Shown here in pieces: positions 25,509-33,283 of a stretch of 64,000 bases of DNA. The stretch lies in the NCBI RefSeq assembly GCF_003129485.1, contig NZ_QFFG01000004.1, positions 248,001 to 312,000 of the forward strand, read 5' to 3'. Numbering within the stretch: the first letter of the stretch is position 1; each line of letters begins with the position of its first letter. The stretch comes from Polaribacter aquimarinus. Lineage in GTDB: Bacteria; Bacteroidota; Bacteroidia; Flavobacteriales; Flavobacteriaceae. The notes beneath the pieces are model-generated. The model was not told the DNA's origin. It ran no database searches and saw only the letters and a list, made by a program, of their open reading frames with translations. The translations under genes were made by a program, and so were the position numbers.

Positions 25509-27449
25509 TTAATTCGATTTAGTAGTTAAAATAGTACTTCCTTTTTGTTTTAGATGGATAACATCGCCCCAAATAAAATCTTCTCCAGAAACAATATTCT
25601 TTAAAGTTTTACCTTTTAAACCAACCTCTGCATATCTTTTTAAATCGATACTTATTGGTTTTTCATTTTTATTGATGATATGTACAACTGTTTCATCATC
25701 TTTAACTCTAAACAAGAAATAAGTCCCCGTAAAAGGTGAAAAATGAACTGTTTTTCCTTCTTGAATTGCAGCACTATTTTTTCGATAATTTAAAATTTTA
25801 CTCACAAAAGACTGCATTTCTTTTTGATTTCCTGTTAAACCTTCTCCCGTAAAAGCATTTACTGAATCACCTTTCCATCCTCCAGGGAAATCGGTTCTTA
25901 TCAATCCATGATCTCCAGGTTTTGCAGTATCATCCATCAAAATTTCAGTTCCGTAATAAACCTGTGGAATCCTTGGTAATATCAACAAATAACTCAATGC
26001 CATTTTAGATTTTGTAAAATCTTCTCCAACTTCTGTGTACAACCTACTTTTATCGTGATTGTCTAAGAAAGCCATAATATCTTTAGGTGTTGCGTAATGA
26101 AAATCGTTTGCTAAACCTTCGTATAATTTTACCAAACCTTTGTCCCAAGATTCTTTTTCATTAATTCCGTCTATGATTGCTTTTTGCATCGGAAAATCCA
26201 TTGATGATTTTAAATTAGACTGATAACCATCTTTATTTTTTGCGCCTTTTTGCCAATAACCCACCAATAACGGATTGTAACTCCACTCTTCTCCAACTAT
26301 AGAAAAATTAGGATATTCTTTCATTATTGATCCAGCCCAATTGCTCATAAAATCTTTATCTGGATATGGATACGTATCTTGACGAATTCCGCCCAAACCT
26401 AAAGTTTCTATCCACCAAATTGAATTTTGAATGATGTAATTTGCCATAAATGGATTACGTTGATTCAAATCTGGCATTCCAGCCACAAACCAACCTTCAT
26501 TATTTCCTTTTCTATCAGCTTCCGAAGCATATAAATCTTGATTAGTCGTTCTTCTATGATTAGAACCAATATTTGTTTTCCAGTTCCAGTTTTTAATATT
26601 GTCTTCGTAGTTTTTTTGATGGTTTACCCAATCATCAAAAGGAATATCTTTCATCCACCAATGTTCTAATCCGCAATGATTAGCCACTTGATCCATAATC
26701 AATTTCATTCCTTTTTTGCGCAATTTTTCAGCTAGTTCCTTGTAATCTTTCATTGTTCCAAAACGTGGATCAACCTGATAATAATCGGTAATTGCATAAC
26801 CGTGATAAGATCCTTTAGGCATATCATTCATTAACACAGGAGTTGGCCAAATCGCTGTAAAACCTAAATCTAAAATGTAATCTACACCATTAATAATTCC
26901 TTGTAAATCACCTCCGTGTCTTTTATAACCATCTGTTCTATCTAAAGATTGGTCTTTTAAATTTTTGTTGATATCATTACTCTCATCAGCGTTTGTAAAA
27001 CGATCTGGGGTAATTAAATAAATCGCATCAGAACTATCAAAACCTACATAATCTTCAGCAGATTTTACTCTTGATTTTAACTCGTAAGTGTGAATTAAAT
27101 TCTCTGAATTTTCTTTTTTAAAAGTGATATCAAACTTACCTGCTTTAGCCGTTTTATCAATTTTAAAGTCGATAAATAAATAGTTTTTACTTTTTTTTGA
27201 GTTTGTAACTTTTGCAATTGAAATCCCTTGATAATTTATTTCTGGAGTATAGTCAGAAATATTTGGATGATGAACTAAAAGTTGTAATTCATCATTCTTC
27301 ATATTTACCCACCAATGAGGCGGCTCAACTCTTTCTAAAGATGAGTTTGAAACAGAAACTTCAGAAACATTTTTAGAAGTTTCAGTAGGATTACAAGAAA
27401 CAAAAAAGACAATTGATAATGAAAACAAAATGTTTCTGAAGCGTTTCAT
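25509..27449 (-). CDS. GH13 cyclomaltodextrinase/neopullulanase-type lipoprotein (SusA-like)
   Basis: A 646-residue protein with a lipoprotein signal (LFSLSIVFFVSC). The N-terminal domain (about 40-130; EPPHWWVNMKNDELQLLVHH) is the hallmark of the cyclomaltodextrinase N domain. The GH13 barrel follows: MDQVANHCG, LGGIRQDTYPY (Asp), IVGEEWSYN (Glu) and FLDNHDKSR (Asp). A short C-terminal beta domain ends it. Related enzymes degrade cyclodextrins, pullulan and linear maltodextrins in the periplasm. The gene lies 9 nt downstream of the maltose phosphorylase gene, so the two are co-transcribed. Downstream, 25405-25508 contains an imperfect hairpin (about 25474-25500) that might attenuate transcription. 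Confidence 0.9.
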   Translation of the reverse strand: MKRFRNILFSLSIVFFVSCNPTETSKNVSEVSVSNSSLERVEPPHWWVNMKNDELQLLVHHPNISDYTPEINYQGISIAKVTNSKKSKNYLFIDFKIDKTAKAGKFDITFKKENSENLIHTYELKSRVKSAEDYVGFDSSDAIYLITPDRFTNADESNDINKNLKDQSLDRTDGYKRHGGDLQGIINGVDYILDLGFTAIWPTPVLMNDMPKGSYHGYAITDYYQVDPRFGTMKDYKELAEKLRKKGMKLIMDQVANHCGLEHWWMKDIPFDDWVNHQKNYEDNIKNWNWKTNIGSNHRRTTNQDLYASEADRKGNNEGWFVAGMPDLNQRNPFMANYIIQNSIWWIETLGLGGIRQDTYPYPDKDFMSNWAGSIMKEYPNFSIVGEEWSYNPLLVGYWQKGAKNKDGYQSNLKSSMDFPMQKAIIDGINEKESWDKGLVKLYEGLANDFHYATPKDIMAFLDNHDKSRLYTEVGEDFTKSKMALSYLLILPRIPQVYYGTEILMDDTAKPGDHGLIRTDFPGGWKGDSVNAFTGEGLTGNQKEMQSFVSKILNYRKNSAAIQEGKTVHFSPFTGTYFLFRVKDDETVVHIINKNEKPISIDLKRYAEVGLKGKTLKNIVSGEDFIWGDVIHLKQKGSTILTTKSN

Positions 27450-27458
27450 AGTGTATAT

Positions 27459-29765
27459 TTAAACAGTTACTAATTGATTTGGTGAAACAGAAATAGACTC
27501 ACCATTTACTAAAATTTGAATTTCCTTTTTTCCATCAATCTCAAAATGAGTACCTTTTTGAGTAACATTCACCGTAATTATTTGATTTCTAAAATTAACT
27601 TTAAAAGAATATGATTTCCATTCTTTAGGAATTTTTGGCGAAAAAGAAAGTGTATTATTTAGTACTCTCATTCCTCCGAAACCTTCTACAATACTCATCC
27701 AAGTCCCAGCCATAGATGTAATGTGTAAACCTTCTTCTACTTCGTGATTGTAATCGTCTAAATCTAAACGAGAAGTTCGTAAATAGAACGTATAAGCCTG
27801 TTCCATTCTGTCTAACTTTGCAGCCTGAATACTATGTACACAAGGTGAAAGCGAACTTTCGTGAACTGTAAATGGCTCGTAAAAATCGAAATGTCTTTCC
27901 AATTCTTCCGTAGAAAAATGATCTTCGAACATATAAAAACCTTGTAAAGTATCTGCTTGTTTGATGTAAGGTGAACGCAAAATTCTGTCCCAACTCCATT
28001 TTTGATTGATAGGTCTTTGACTTTTGTCTAAATCTGCAACTGTGATTAATTCTTTGTCTAAAAATCCGTCTTGTTGTAAGAAAACATTATGCTTTTCAGA
28101 GTAAGGAAAATACATATTATCAACCACTTTTTTCCAAGAAGATAATTCTTCATCAGTAAAATTAACTTTCTCTTTAATTCTGATATAATCAGAAATATGG
28201 TCTGTTTTTACAGTATTGATATTCTCTAAAGCATACTCAATACACCATTTTGCGATGTAATTTGTGTACCAATTGTTATTTATATTGTTCTCGTATTCAT
28301 TAGGACCTGTTACCCCTAACATTACGTATTTATTTTTGTCTGTAGAGAAATTTACTCTTTGATGCCAAAAACGAGCAATTCCGATTAAAACTTCTAGTCC
28401 TTTTTCTGGGATGTAAGAATAGTCTTCCGTAAATCTGTGATAATTGTAAATGGCAAATGCGATAGCTCCATTTCTATGAATTTCTTCGAAAGTGATTTCC
28501 CATTCATTATGGCATTCTTCACCATTCATCGTAACCATTGGATACAATGCTGCTCCATTTGTAAAACCTAGTTTTTCAGCATTTTCAATAGCTTTATCTA
28601 AATGTTTGTATCTGTATTCTAACAAAGTTCTAGCTACAGATTGGTCTTTGGTTGCCATATAAAAGGGAATACAATAGGCTTCAGTATCCCAATAAGTACT
28701 TCCTCCGTATTTTTCACCAGTAAATCCTTTTGGACCAATATTTAAGGTAGCATCTGTACCTAAATACGTTTGATTTAGTTGAAAAATATTAAAACGAATT
28801 CCTTGTTGCGCTTTCACATCTCCTTCTATAGTGATGTCTGACATACTCCAAATTTGCGCCCAAGATTGTTTTTGCATTTCTAATAAAGCATCAAAACCAA
28901 AACTTACAGCTTTGTCTAAAACATCTTTTGCAACTGCAACCAATTCGTTTTTATTGTGGTTTCTATCCACTACATATCCACCAAATTTGTGAATGGTATA
29001 AGTTTGATTTTGATTGATTTCTTGTTGATAAGAACAAGTTGCAGTTTTATCAGTTTTTTCATTGGTACAATCCGTTAAAACCTCTTCATTATCAACAAAT
29101 AAGCGAGATTCCATAAATGTACACGTATAAAAATGAGTTTTCATTGTACGTGCTTGAATAAAAGATTGCTGATTGTTTTGATGTACTTCTAAAACATCCC
29201 AAAATTGGTCATCCCAATTGGTATCTTCATTGGTAATACTTGCATCTAAATAAGGAGAAAAAGTAATTTTCGCATTGGCATTTAAGGGAGTAACTGCATA
29301 CCTAATTGCACCCACTTCATCTAATTCCAAGCTCAAAAAACGCTTAGTTTCTACTTTTATTTTTATTCCGTTTTGTAATTCTGCTTCAAAACTACGAGAC
29401 AACCAACCTTCTTTCATGTTGAGTTCTCTCTTAAAATTTGACACCTTATTACAGGCATGTAAGTCTAATTCTTCATCGTTAATTTGAACGTTAATTCCAA
29501 TCCAATTTGGTGCATTTAGGACTTTAGCAAAATACTCTGGATATCCGTTTTTCCACCATCCAACACGTGTTTTATCAGGATAATACACTCCAGCAATATA
29601 ACTACCTTGAAAAGTGTTTCCTGTATATGTTTCTTCAAAATTAGCTCTTTGTCCCATTGCACCATTTCCGATACTGAACAAACTTTCTGAAGATTTTACC
29701 ATTGTTGCATCAAATCCTTCTTCGAGGATTGACCAAGCATTAGGTATGATATAATCTTGATTCAT
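27459..29765 (-). CDS. GH65 maltose phosphorylase, cytoplasmic
   Basis: A 768-residue protein without a signal peptide. The N-terminal beta-sandwich contains FSIGNGAMGQRANFEE. The (alpha/alpha)6 barrel has GGSTYWDTEAYCIPFY, then the general-acid motif GEECHNEWEITFEEIHRNG. This last stretch closely matches characterised maltose phosphorylases rather than trehalose or kojibiose enzymes. The phosphate-binding HESSLSPCVHS and the C-terminal EEGLHITSMAGTW are also present. It converts maltose plus phosphate to glucose and beta-glucose 1-phosphate. The partner beta-phosphoglucomutase gene lies upstream with a 102-nt gap, and the cyclomaltodextrinase gene downstream. Specificity for maltose is inferred from the motif and the context. 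Confidence 0.93.
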   Translation of the reverse strand: MNQDYIIPNAWSILEEGFDATMVKSSESLFSIGNGAMGQRANFEETYTGNTFQGSYIAGVYYPDKTRVGWWKNGYPEYFAKVLNAPNWIGINVQINDEELDLHACNKVSNFKRELNMKEGWLSRSFEAELQNGIKIKVETKRFLSLELDEVGAIRYAVTPLNANAKITFSPYLDASITNEDTNWDDQFWDVLEVHQNNQQSFIQARTMKTHFYTCTFMESRLFVDNEEVLTDCTNEKTDKTATCSYQQEINQNQTYTIHKFGGYVVDRNHNKNELVAVAKDVLDKAVSFGFDALLEMQKQSWAQIWSMSDITIEGDVKAQQGIRFNIFQLNQTYLGTDATLNIGPKGFTGEKYGGSTYWDTEAYCIPFYMATKDQSVARTLLEYRYKHLDKAIENAEKLGFTNGAALYPMVTMNGEECHNEWEITFEEIHRNGAIAFAIYNYHRFTEDYSYIPEKGLEVLIGIARFWHQRVNFSTDKNKYVMLGVTGPNEYENNINNNWYTNYIAKWCIEYALENINTVKTDHISDYIRIKEKVNFTDEELSSWKKVVDNMYFPYSEKHNVFLQQDGFLDKELITVADLDKSQRPINQKWSWDRILRSPYIKQADTLQGFYMFEDHFSTEELERHFDFYEPFTVHESSLSPCVHSIQAAKLDRMEQAYTFYLRTSRLDLDDYNHEVEEGLHITSMAGTWMSIVEGFGGMRVLNNTLSFSPKIPKEWKSYSFKVNFRNQIITVNVTQKGTHFEIDGKKEIQILVNGESISVSPNQLVTV

Positions 29766-29867
29766 CTTTTTTCTTTTTAAGAGAAAAGAACAGAGAAGAA
29801 AGAAGAAGGATAAACCTAAAATACATTAGATTATTTCTTTTTTCTTGTTTTTATACTCTTGTTTCTT

Positions 29868-30524
29868 TTAACTAACTATTAATTCTTTAATAAAATCGGT
29901 ACTGATTTCTGTAAAATCTTTAAAGTTAAATTTTGCGTGAGATAACACTTCATCATCACCAATACCTATACTTACCATTTCTGCAGCATTTGCAGCTTCT
30001 ACACCTGCAACAGCGTCTTCAAACACAATACAATGATCAGCATTTACACCCAATTGTTTTGCTGCTAAGAGAAAAACTTCTGGATCTGGTTTTGCTTTTG
30101 TAACATTATTTCCATCTACAATTGTATCGAAATAAGGTAATAAACCTACTTTTTCTAAAATTGGTTGTGCATTTTTACTTGCTGACCCTAAGGCAATTGG
30201 AAATTTGTTTTCCTTTAAAAAAGTTAAAACCTTAGGAACATCTGGAAGAATTTCTGATTCATCCATATTTTCTATGAACTCTAAATAATCGAGATTTTTC
30301 TCGATCATCCAAGTATCAAATTGATCTTGAGAATACGCTATTTTACCAATGTCATTTAATAAAATATCTAAACAACGTTTTCTACTAACTCCTTTAAATA
30401 ATTCGTTTTGTTCTTTGGTAAATTCAAAACCTAATTCGTTTGCTAGCTTTTTCCAAGCTAAGTAATGATATTTGGCAGTGTCTACAATGACACCATCCAA
30501 ATCGAATATAAATCCTTTTTTCAT
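29868..30524 (-). CDS. pgmB: Beta-phosphoglucomutase (HAD superfamily)
   Basis: A 218-residue cytoplasmic protein of normal family length. HAD motif I is FDLDGVIVDTAKYHYLAW, with both aspartates of the DxD pair. The cap region has FKGVSRKRCLDILL. Motif II is ALGSASKN, the motif III lysine lies in KAKPDPEVF, and motif IV is IVFEDAVAGVEAA. It isomerises beta-glucose 1-phosphate from GH65 to glucose 6-phosphate for glycolysis. It follows the MFS transporter gene by 6 nt, so import and phosphorolysis are co-expressed. Confidence 0.96.
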   Translation of the reverse strand: MKKGFIFDLDGVIVDTAKYHYLAWKKLANELGFEFTKEQNELFKGVSRKRCLDILLNDIGKIAYSQDQFDTWMIEKNLDYLEFIENMDESEILPDVPKVLTFLKENKFPIALGSASKNAQPILEKVGLLPYFDTIVDGNNVTKAKPDPEVFLLAAKQLGVNADHCIVFEDAVAGVEAANAAEMVSIGIGDDEVLSHAKFNFKDFTEISTDFIKELIVS

Positions 30525-30530
30525 TTACTT

Positions 30531-31877
30531 TTAATTTGATTGTACTACATCATCTACATCTTTTACTTTGTAGACTAAAACTGCAGCAATTAAAAAACTA
30601 AATCCACTAATAACCAAAGCAAATATGGCTTCGTTGTTATAAGCGTATTTTACTAATGGACCACCAATTAATGCGTTGATAATTTGAGGGATAACAATGA
30701 AGAAATTAAAAATCCCCATATATACTCCCATTTTTTTGGCTGATATTGATCCTGCTAAAATTGCGTAAGGCATTGCTAAAATACTTGCCCAAGCAATTCC
30801 AACTCCAATCATTGAAACTATCAACCAGTTTTTATCTGGCATTATGTAAATTGATAAAAGCCCTAAACCTCCAATAATTAATGAAATAGAATGCGTTTTT
30901 TTTCTCCCTAATTGTTTTGCTATATATGGTAGTGCAAAAGCATAAAATGCAGAAACTAAATTATAAACTCCAAAAAGAATTCCAACCCAATCTCCTGCAT
31001 CTTGATAAGATGTACTACTGCTATCATTGTGTGGCAAACCATAAATATGTTGCGCAATTGCAGGTGTAGAAAAAACCCACATTCCAAAAAGTCCAAACCA
31101 AGAAAAGAACTGCACCCAACTTAGTTGACGCATTGTTGCAGGCATTTTTTTGAAATCATCAAAAATATCCATTAAACTAGAACTCTCTTCATCAGAAACT
31201 TCTTCAGATTCATTATCAAAACTTGCAAGTTCCTCTGGAGAATATTCTTTTGTAGTAGTTACTGTAACTAAAATAGAAATGATTAAAATAGCTGCTCCAA
31301 TAATAAAAGACCAAATTAAATTAGCAGGAACAACACCTTCTGATGTTTCATTTGAAACACCAAACCAATTTGTGATGACATAAGGTAACCATGAGCCAAC
31401 AACAGCTCCAAAACCAATTAATGCAGTTTGAACACTAAACCCTAAAGTTCTTTGATCTGTTCTTAAATTATCACCAACTAAAGCTCTAAAAGGCTCCATA
31501 GCAATATTAAAAGAAGCATCCATAATCATTAAAAAACCGGCTCCAACCCATAATGCAGGTAAGAAAGCAATGAAAATATCCGCTTGCGGCATTAAAACTA
31601 AACCTATTGATGCTAAAATAGCCCCAACTAAAAAATATGGTTTTCTTCTTCCAAATCGTCCCCAAGTTTTGTCACTATAATGACCTATAATAGGTTGTAC
31701 AATCAACCCCATCAAAGGCGCAATAATCCAAAACCAAGAAAGTTCATGAACATCTGCTCCGAAAATTTGTAAAATTCTGCTTGCGTTTGCATTTTGAAGG
31801 GCGAACCCCATTTGAATTCCCAGAAATCCGAAACTCATATTCCAGATTTGCCAGAAGCTTAATTTATGCTTCTCCAT
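30531..31877 (-). CDS. MFS sugar transporter (SLC45-like), probably for maltose
   Basis: A 448-residue inner-membrane protein with about 12 hydrophobic helices and an acidic cytoplasmic loop in the middle (about residues 215-235; EELASFDNESEEVSDEESS). Family motifs include SFGFLGIQMGFALQNANASR near the start, IGHYSDKTWGRFGRRKPYF between helices 2 and 3, and MEPFRALVGDNL. Such carriers import maltose or other glucosides by proton symport in Bacteroidota alpha-glucan loci. It is the first gene of the minus-strand arm and is preceded by a -7 box and two LacI-type operators. Maltose as substrate is inferred from the neighbouring GH65 and pgmB genes. Confidence 0.9.
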   Translation of the reverse strand: MEKHKLSFWQIWNMSFGFLGIQMGFALQNANASRILQIFGADVHELSWFWIIAPLMGLIVQPIIGHYSDKTWGRFGRRKPYFLVGAILASIGLVLMPQADIFIAFLPALWVGAGFLMIMDASFNIAMEPFRALVGDNLRTDQRTLGFSVQTALIGFGAVVGSWLPYVITNWFGVSNETSEGVVPANLIWSFIIGAAILIISILVTVTTTKEYSPEELASFDNESEEVSDEESSSLMDIFDDFKKMPATMRQLSWVQFFSWFGLFGMWVFSTPAIAQHIYGLPHNDSSSTSYQDAGDWVGILFGVYNLVSAFYAFALPYIAKQLGRKKTHSISLIIGGLGLLSIYIMPDKNWLIVSMIGVGIAWASILAMPYAILAGSISAKKMGVYMGIFNFFIVIPQIINALIGGPLVKYAYNNEAIFALVISGFSFLIAAVLVYKVKDVDDVVQSN

Positions 31878-31972
31878 TATCGTAATTATTTTAGTGAATA
31901 CTACGATAAGTGTTTAGACTTATCAATTATTGAGTGTGGAATGAAATTTATTGATAAATCGTAATTATGCAA

Positions 31973-31980
31973 CAAAGATA
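31973..31980 (-). promoter_or_regulatory. -7 box of the minus-strand alpha-glucan operon
   Basis: On the minus strand TATCTTTG is a perfect match to the TAnnTTTG -7 consensus of Bacteroidota, about 95 nt before the MFS start codon. The -33 region is AT-rich without a clear TTG. Both operators lie upstream of it, which suits activation. Confidence 0.6.
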
Positions 31981-32020
31981 TATGTTTTCTTTTAATTTGA
32001 TAAAAAACATAAGAAAAATC

Positions 32021-32038
32021 TACGACGACGGTTTCGTA
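32021..32038. promoter_or_regulatory. LacI-type operator 1 (MFS operon)
   Basis: The 18-mer TACGACGACGGTTTCGTA has TACGA/TCGTA ends and a central CG, as in LacI-family operators. It is identical to the copy at 32063-32080, exactly 42 bp away. Its reverse complement matches the operator at 33157-33174 at 14 of 18 positions. It lies about 41 nt upstream of the -7 box. Confidence 0.75.
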
Positions 32039-32061
32039 AAATTAGTAAATTCGTAAAAAAG

Positions 32062-33084
32062 TTACGACGACGGTTTCGTAGATTCTCGTAGTTTTAAGTC
32101 GCTAGAAATTACAATCTTTTTTGGTTTAATAGTTTCAGATTCTTTTTCGATTCTCTCAATTAAAAGTTCAACCGCTTGCTTTCCCATAGTAAAGCCATGT
32201 TGTGCAATTGTTGTAATTGATGGAGAGGAATATTCAGAAATTAAGCCATCGGTAAACCCAATAACAGCAATATCTTCAGGGACTTTTAACCCTTTTTCTT
32301 TTGCTATTCGCATGGTTTTTGCTGCGTAAATTTCATTTACCGCAAAAACACCATCTATATCCGACTCAAAAGCTTTTCTAATTTGCTCTTTAATGTTGGC
32401 TTTTTCATCAATTTTTATAATGATATTATCGTCTTTTTTAATGTAAGATTCTATCAGTGCTTTTTCATAACCTTGTCTTCTTAAAGCTCCAACATTAACA
32501 TGATCTGGCGTGGTAATTAAAGCTATTTTTTTTCTTCCATAATCTAACAAATGTTGTGTGGCTTTATAGCCAGCACTCACATCATCTACAACTACTTTGT
32601 CACATAAAATTTCATCTACTACTCTATCAAAAAGCACCAAAGGTATCTCCTCAGAAACCAAGCCCTTAAAATGATTAAAATCCTTATTTTCAAGGGTTTC
32701 ACTTGCTATGGAAACAATAATTCCATCAACACTTCCATTAGATAAAACTTTCAATGTTTCTACTTCTTTCTTATAAGATTCGTTAGAGAAACAAACCATA
32801 ATATTGTAACCTTTTTCATTAGCTCCATCCTCTATTCCTTTGATTACTGTAGAGAAAAAATGATGTACAATTTTAGGTAGAATAACACCTATTACTTTTG
32901 TTTTTTGATTACGTAGTTGAAGTGCTAAATGGTTTGGCTTGTAGTTGTATAGATTTGCATAAGCTTGAATTTTCTCTTTAGTTTCATTACTTATTTCATG
33001 ACTATCTTTTAAAGCTTTAGAAACTGTAGAAGTAGAAACACCTAATTCTTTAGCTATTGTCTTTATGGTAATTTTTTGCTTCAT
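32062..33084 (-). CDS. LacI-family transcriptional regulator of the alpha-glucan locus
   Basis: A 340-residue cytoplasmic protein. The N-terminal HTH is ITIKTIAKELGVSTSTVSKA, followed by the hinge helix (YNYKPNHLALQLRNQKT) and a periplasmic-binding-protein-like sensor domain (VIGVILPKIVHHFFSTVI, GVFAVNEIYAAKTMRIA, AVIGFTDGLISEYSSPSITT). Gene order matches MalR-type regulators of flavobacterial maltodextrin loci. It lies between the two divergent arms, each preceded by matching operators. Its last codons (for Thr-Lys-Pro-Ser-Ser-stop) are written in the second operator copy, so the 3' end of the gene doubles as a regulatory site. The effector, perhaps maltose or a maltodextrin, is inferred. 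Confidence 0.92.
   Translation of the reverse strand: MKQKITIKTIAKELGVSTSTVSKALKDSHEISNETKEKIQAYANLYNYKPNHLALQLRNQKTKVIGVILPKIVHHFFSTVIKGIEDGANEKGYNIMVCFSNESYKKEVETLKVLSNGSVDGIIVSIASETLENKDFNHFKGLVSEEIPLVLFDRVVDEILCDKVVVDDVSAGYKATQHLLDYGRKKIALITTPDHVNVGALRRQGYEKALIESYIKKDDNIIIKIDEKANIKEQIRKAFESDIDGVFAVNEIYAAKTMRIAKEKGLKVPEDIAVIGFTDGLISEYSSPSITTIAQHGFTMGKQAVELLIERIEKESETIKPKKIVISSDLKLRESTKPSS
32063..32080. promoter_or_regulatory. LacI-type operator 2, overlapping the lacI-family gene's 3' end
   Basis: This is an exact copy of TACGACGACGGTTTCGTA. It overlaps the stop and final five sense codons of the regulator gene. It is 42 bp from operator 1, four turns of B-DNA, so both sites face the same side. 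Confidence 0.7.
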
Positions 33085-33156
33085 TTTTTATTAATAGACA
33101 AATTTTGGTGTTATTTTTTGTTAATATAGTGATAATTCACAAATAAAAGTTGTTAA

Positions 33157-33174
33157 CACGAAACCGTTTTCGTG
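33157..33174. promoter_or_regulatory. LacI-type operator before the SusC gene
   Basis: CACGAAACCGTTTTCGTG is a near-perfect palindrome with a central CG. It lies in the divergent gap between the regulator gene and the SusC gene, 12 nt upstream of the predicted -33 TTG. It may also control the regulator itself, whose start is 73 nt away. Confidence 0.8.
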
Positions 33175-33186
33175 AATTTTTAAATA

Positions 33187-33216
33187 TTGAAAATACAGTT
33201 TTACGTTATATCTTTA
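33187..33216 (+). promoter_or_regulatory. Promoter of the plus-strand alpha-glucan arm
   Basis: TTG (33187-33189) and TATCTTTA (33209-33216) are separated by 19 nt, fitting the Bacteroidota -33/-7 pattern with one mismatch in the -7 box. The predicted transcript start leaves a leader of about 60 nt before the chosen SusC ATG at 33284. Confidence 0.6.
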
Positions 33217-33283
33217 CTATGTGGAATGTAAATTTATTGTTAAATCCAAGTCAAATTTACAGTTATTATTTAACAAATTATAC

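Noticed and set aside
33221-33283. Upstream ATG of the SusC gene as the true start
   Set aside because: It coincides with the predicted transcription start and adds 21 residues before an otherwise standard signal peptide; the ATG at 33284 fits better.
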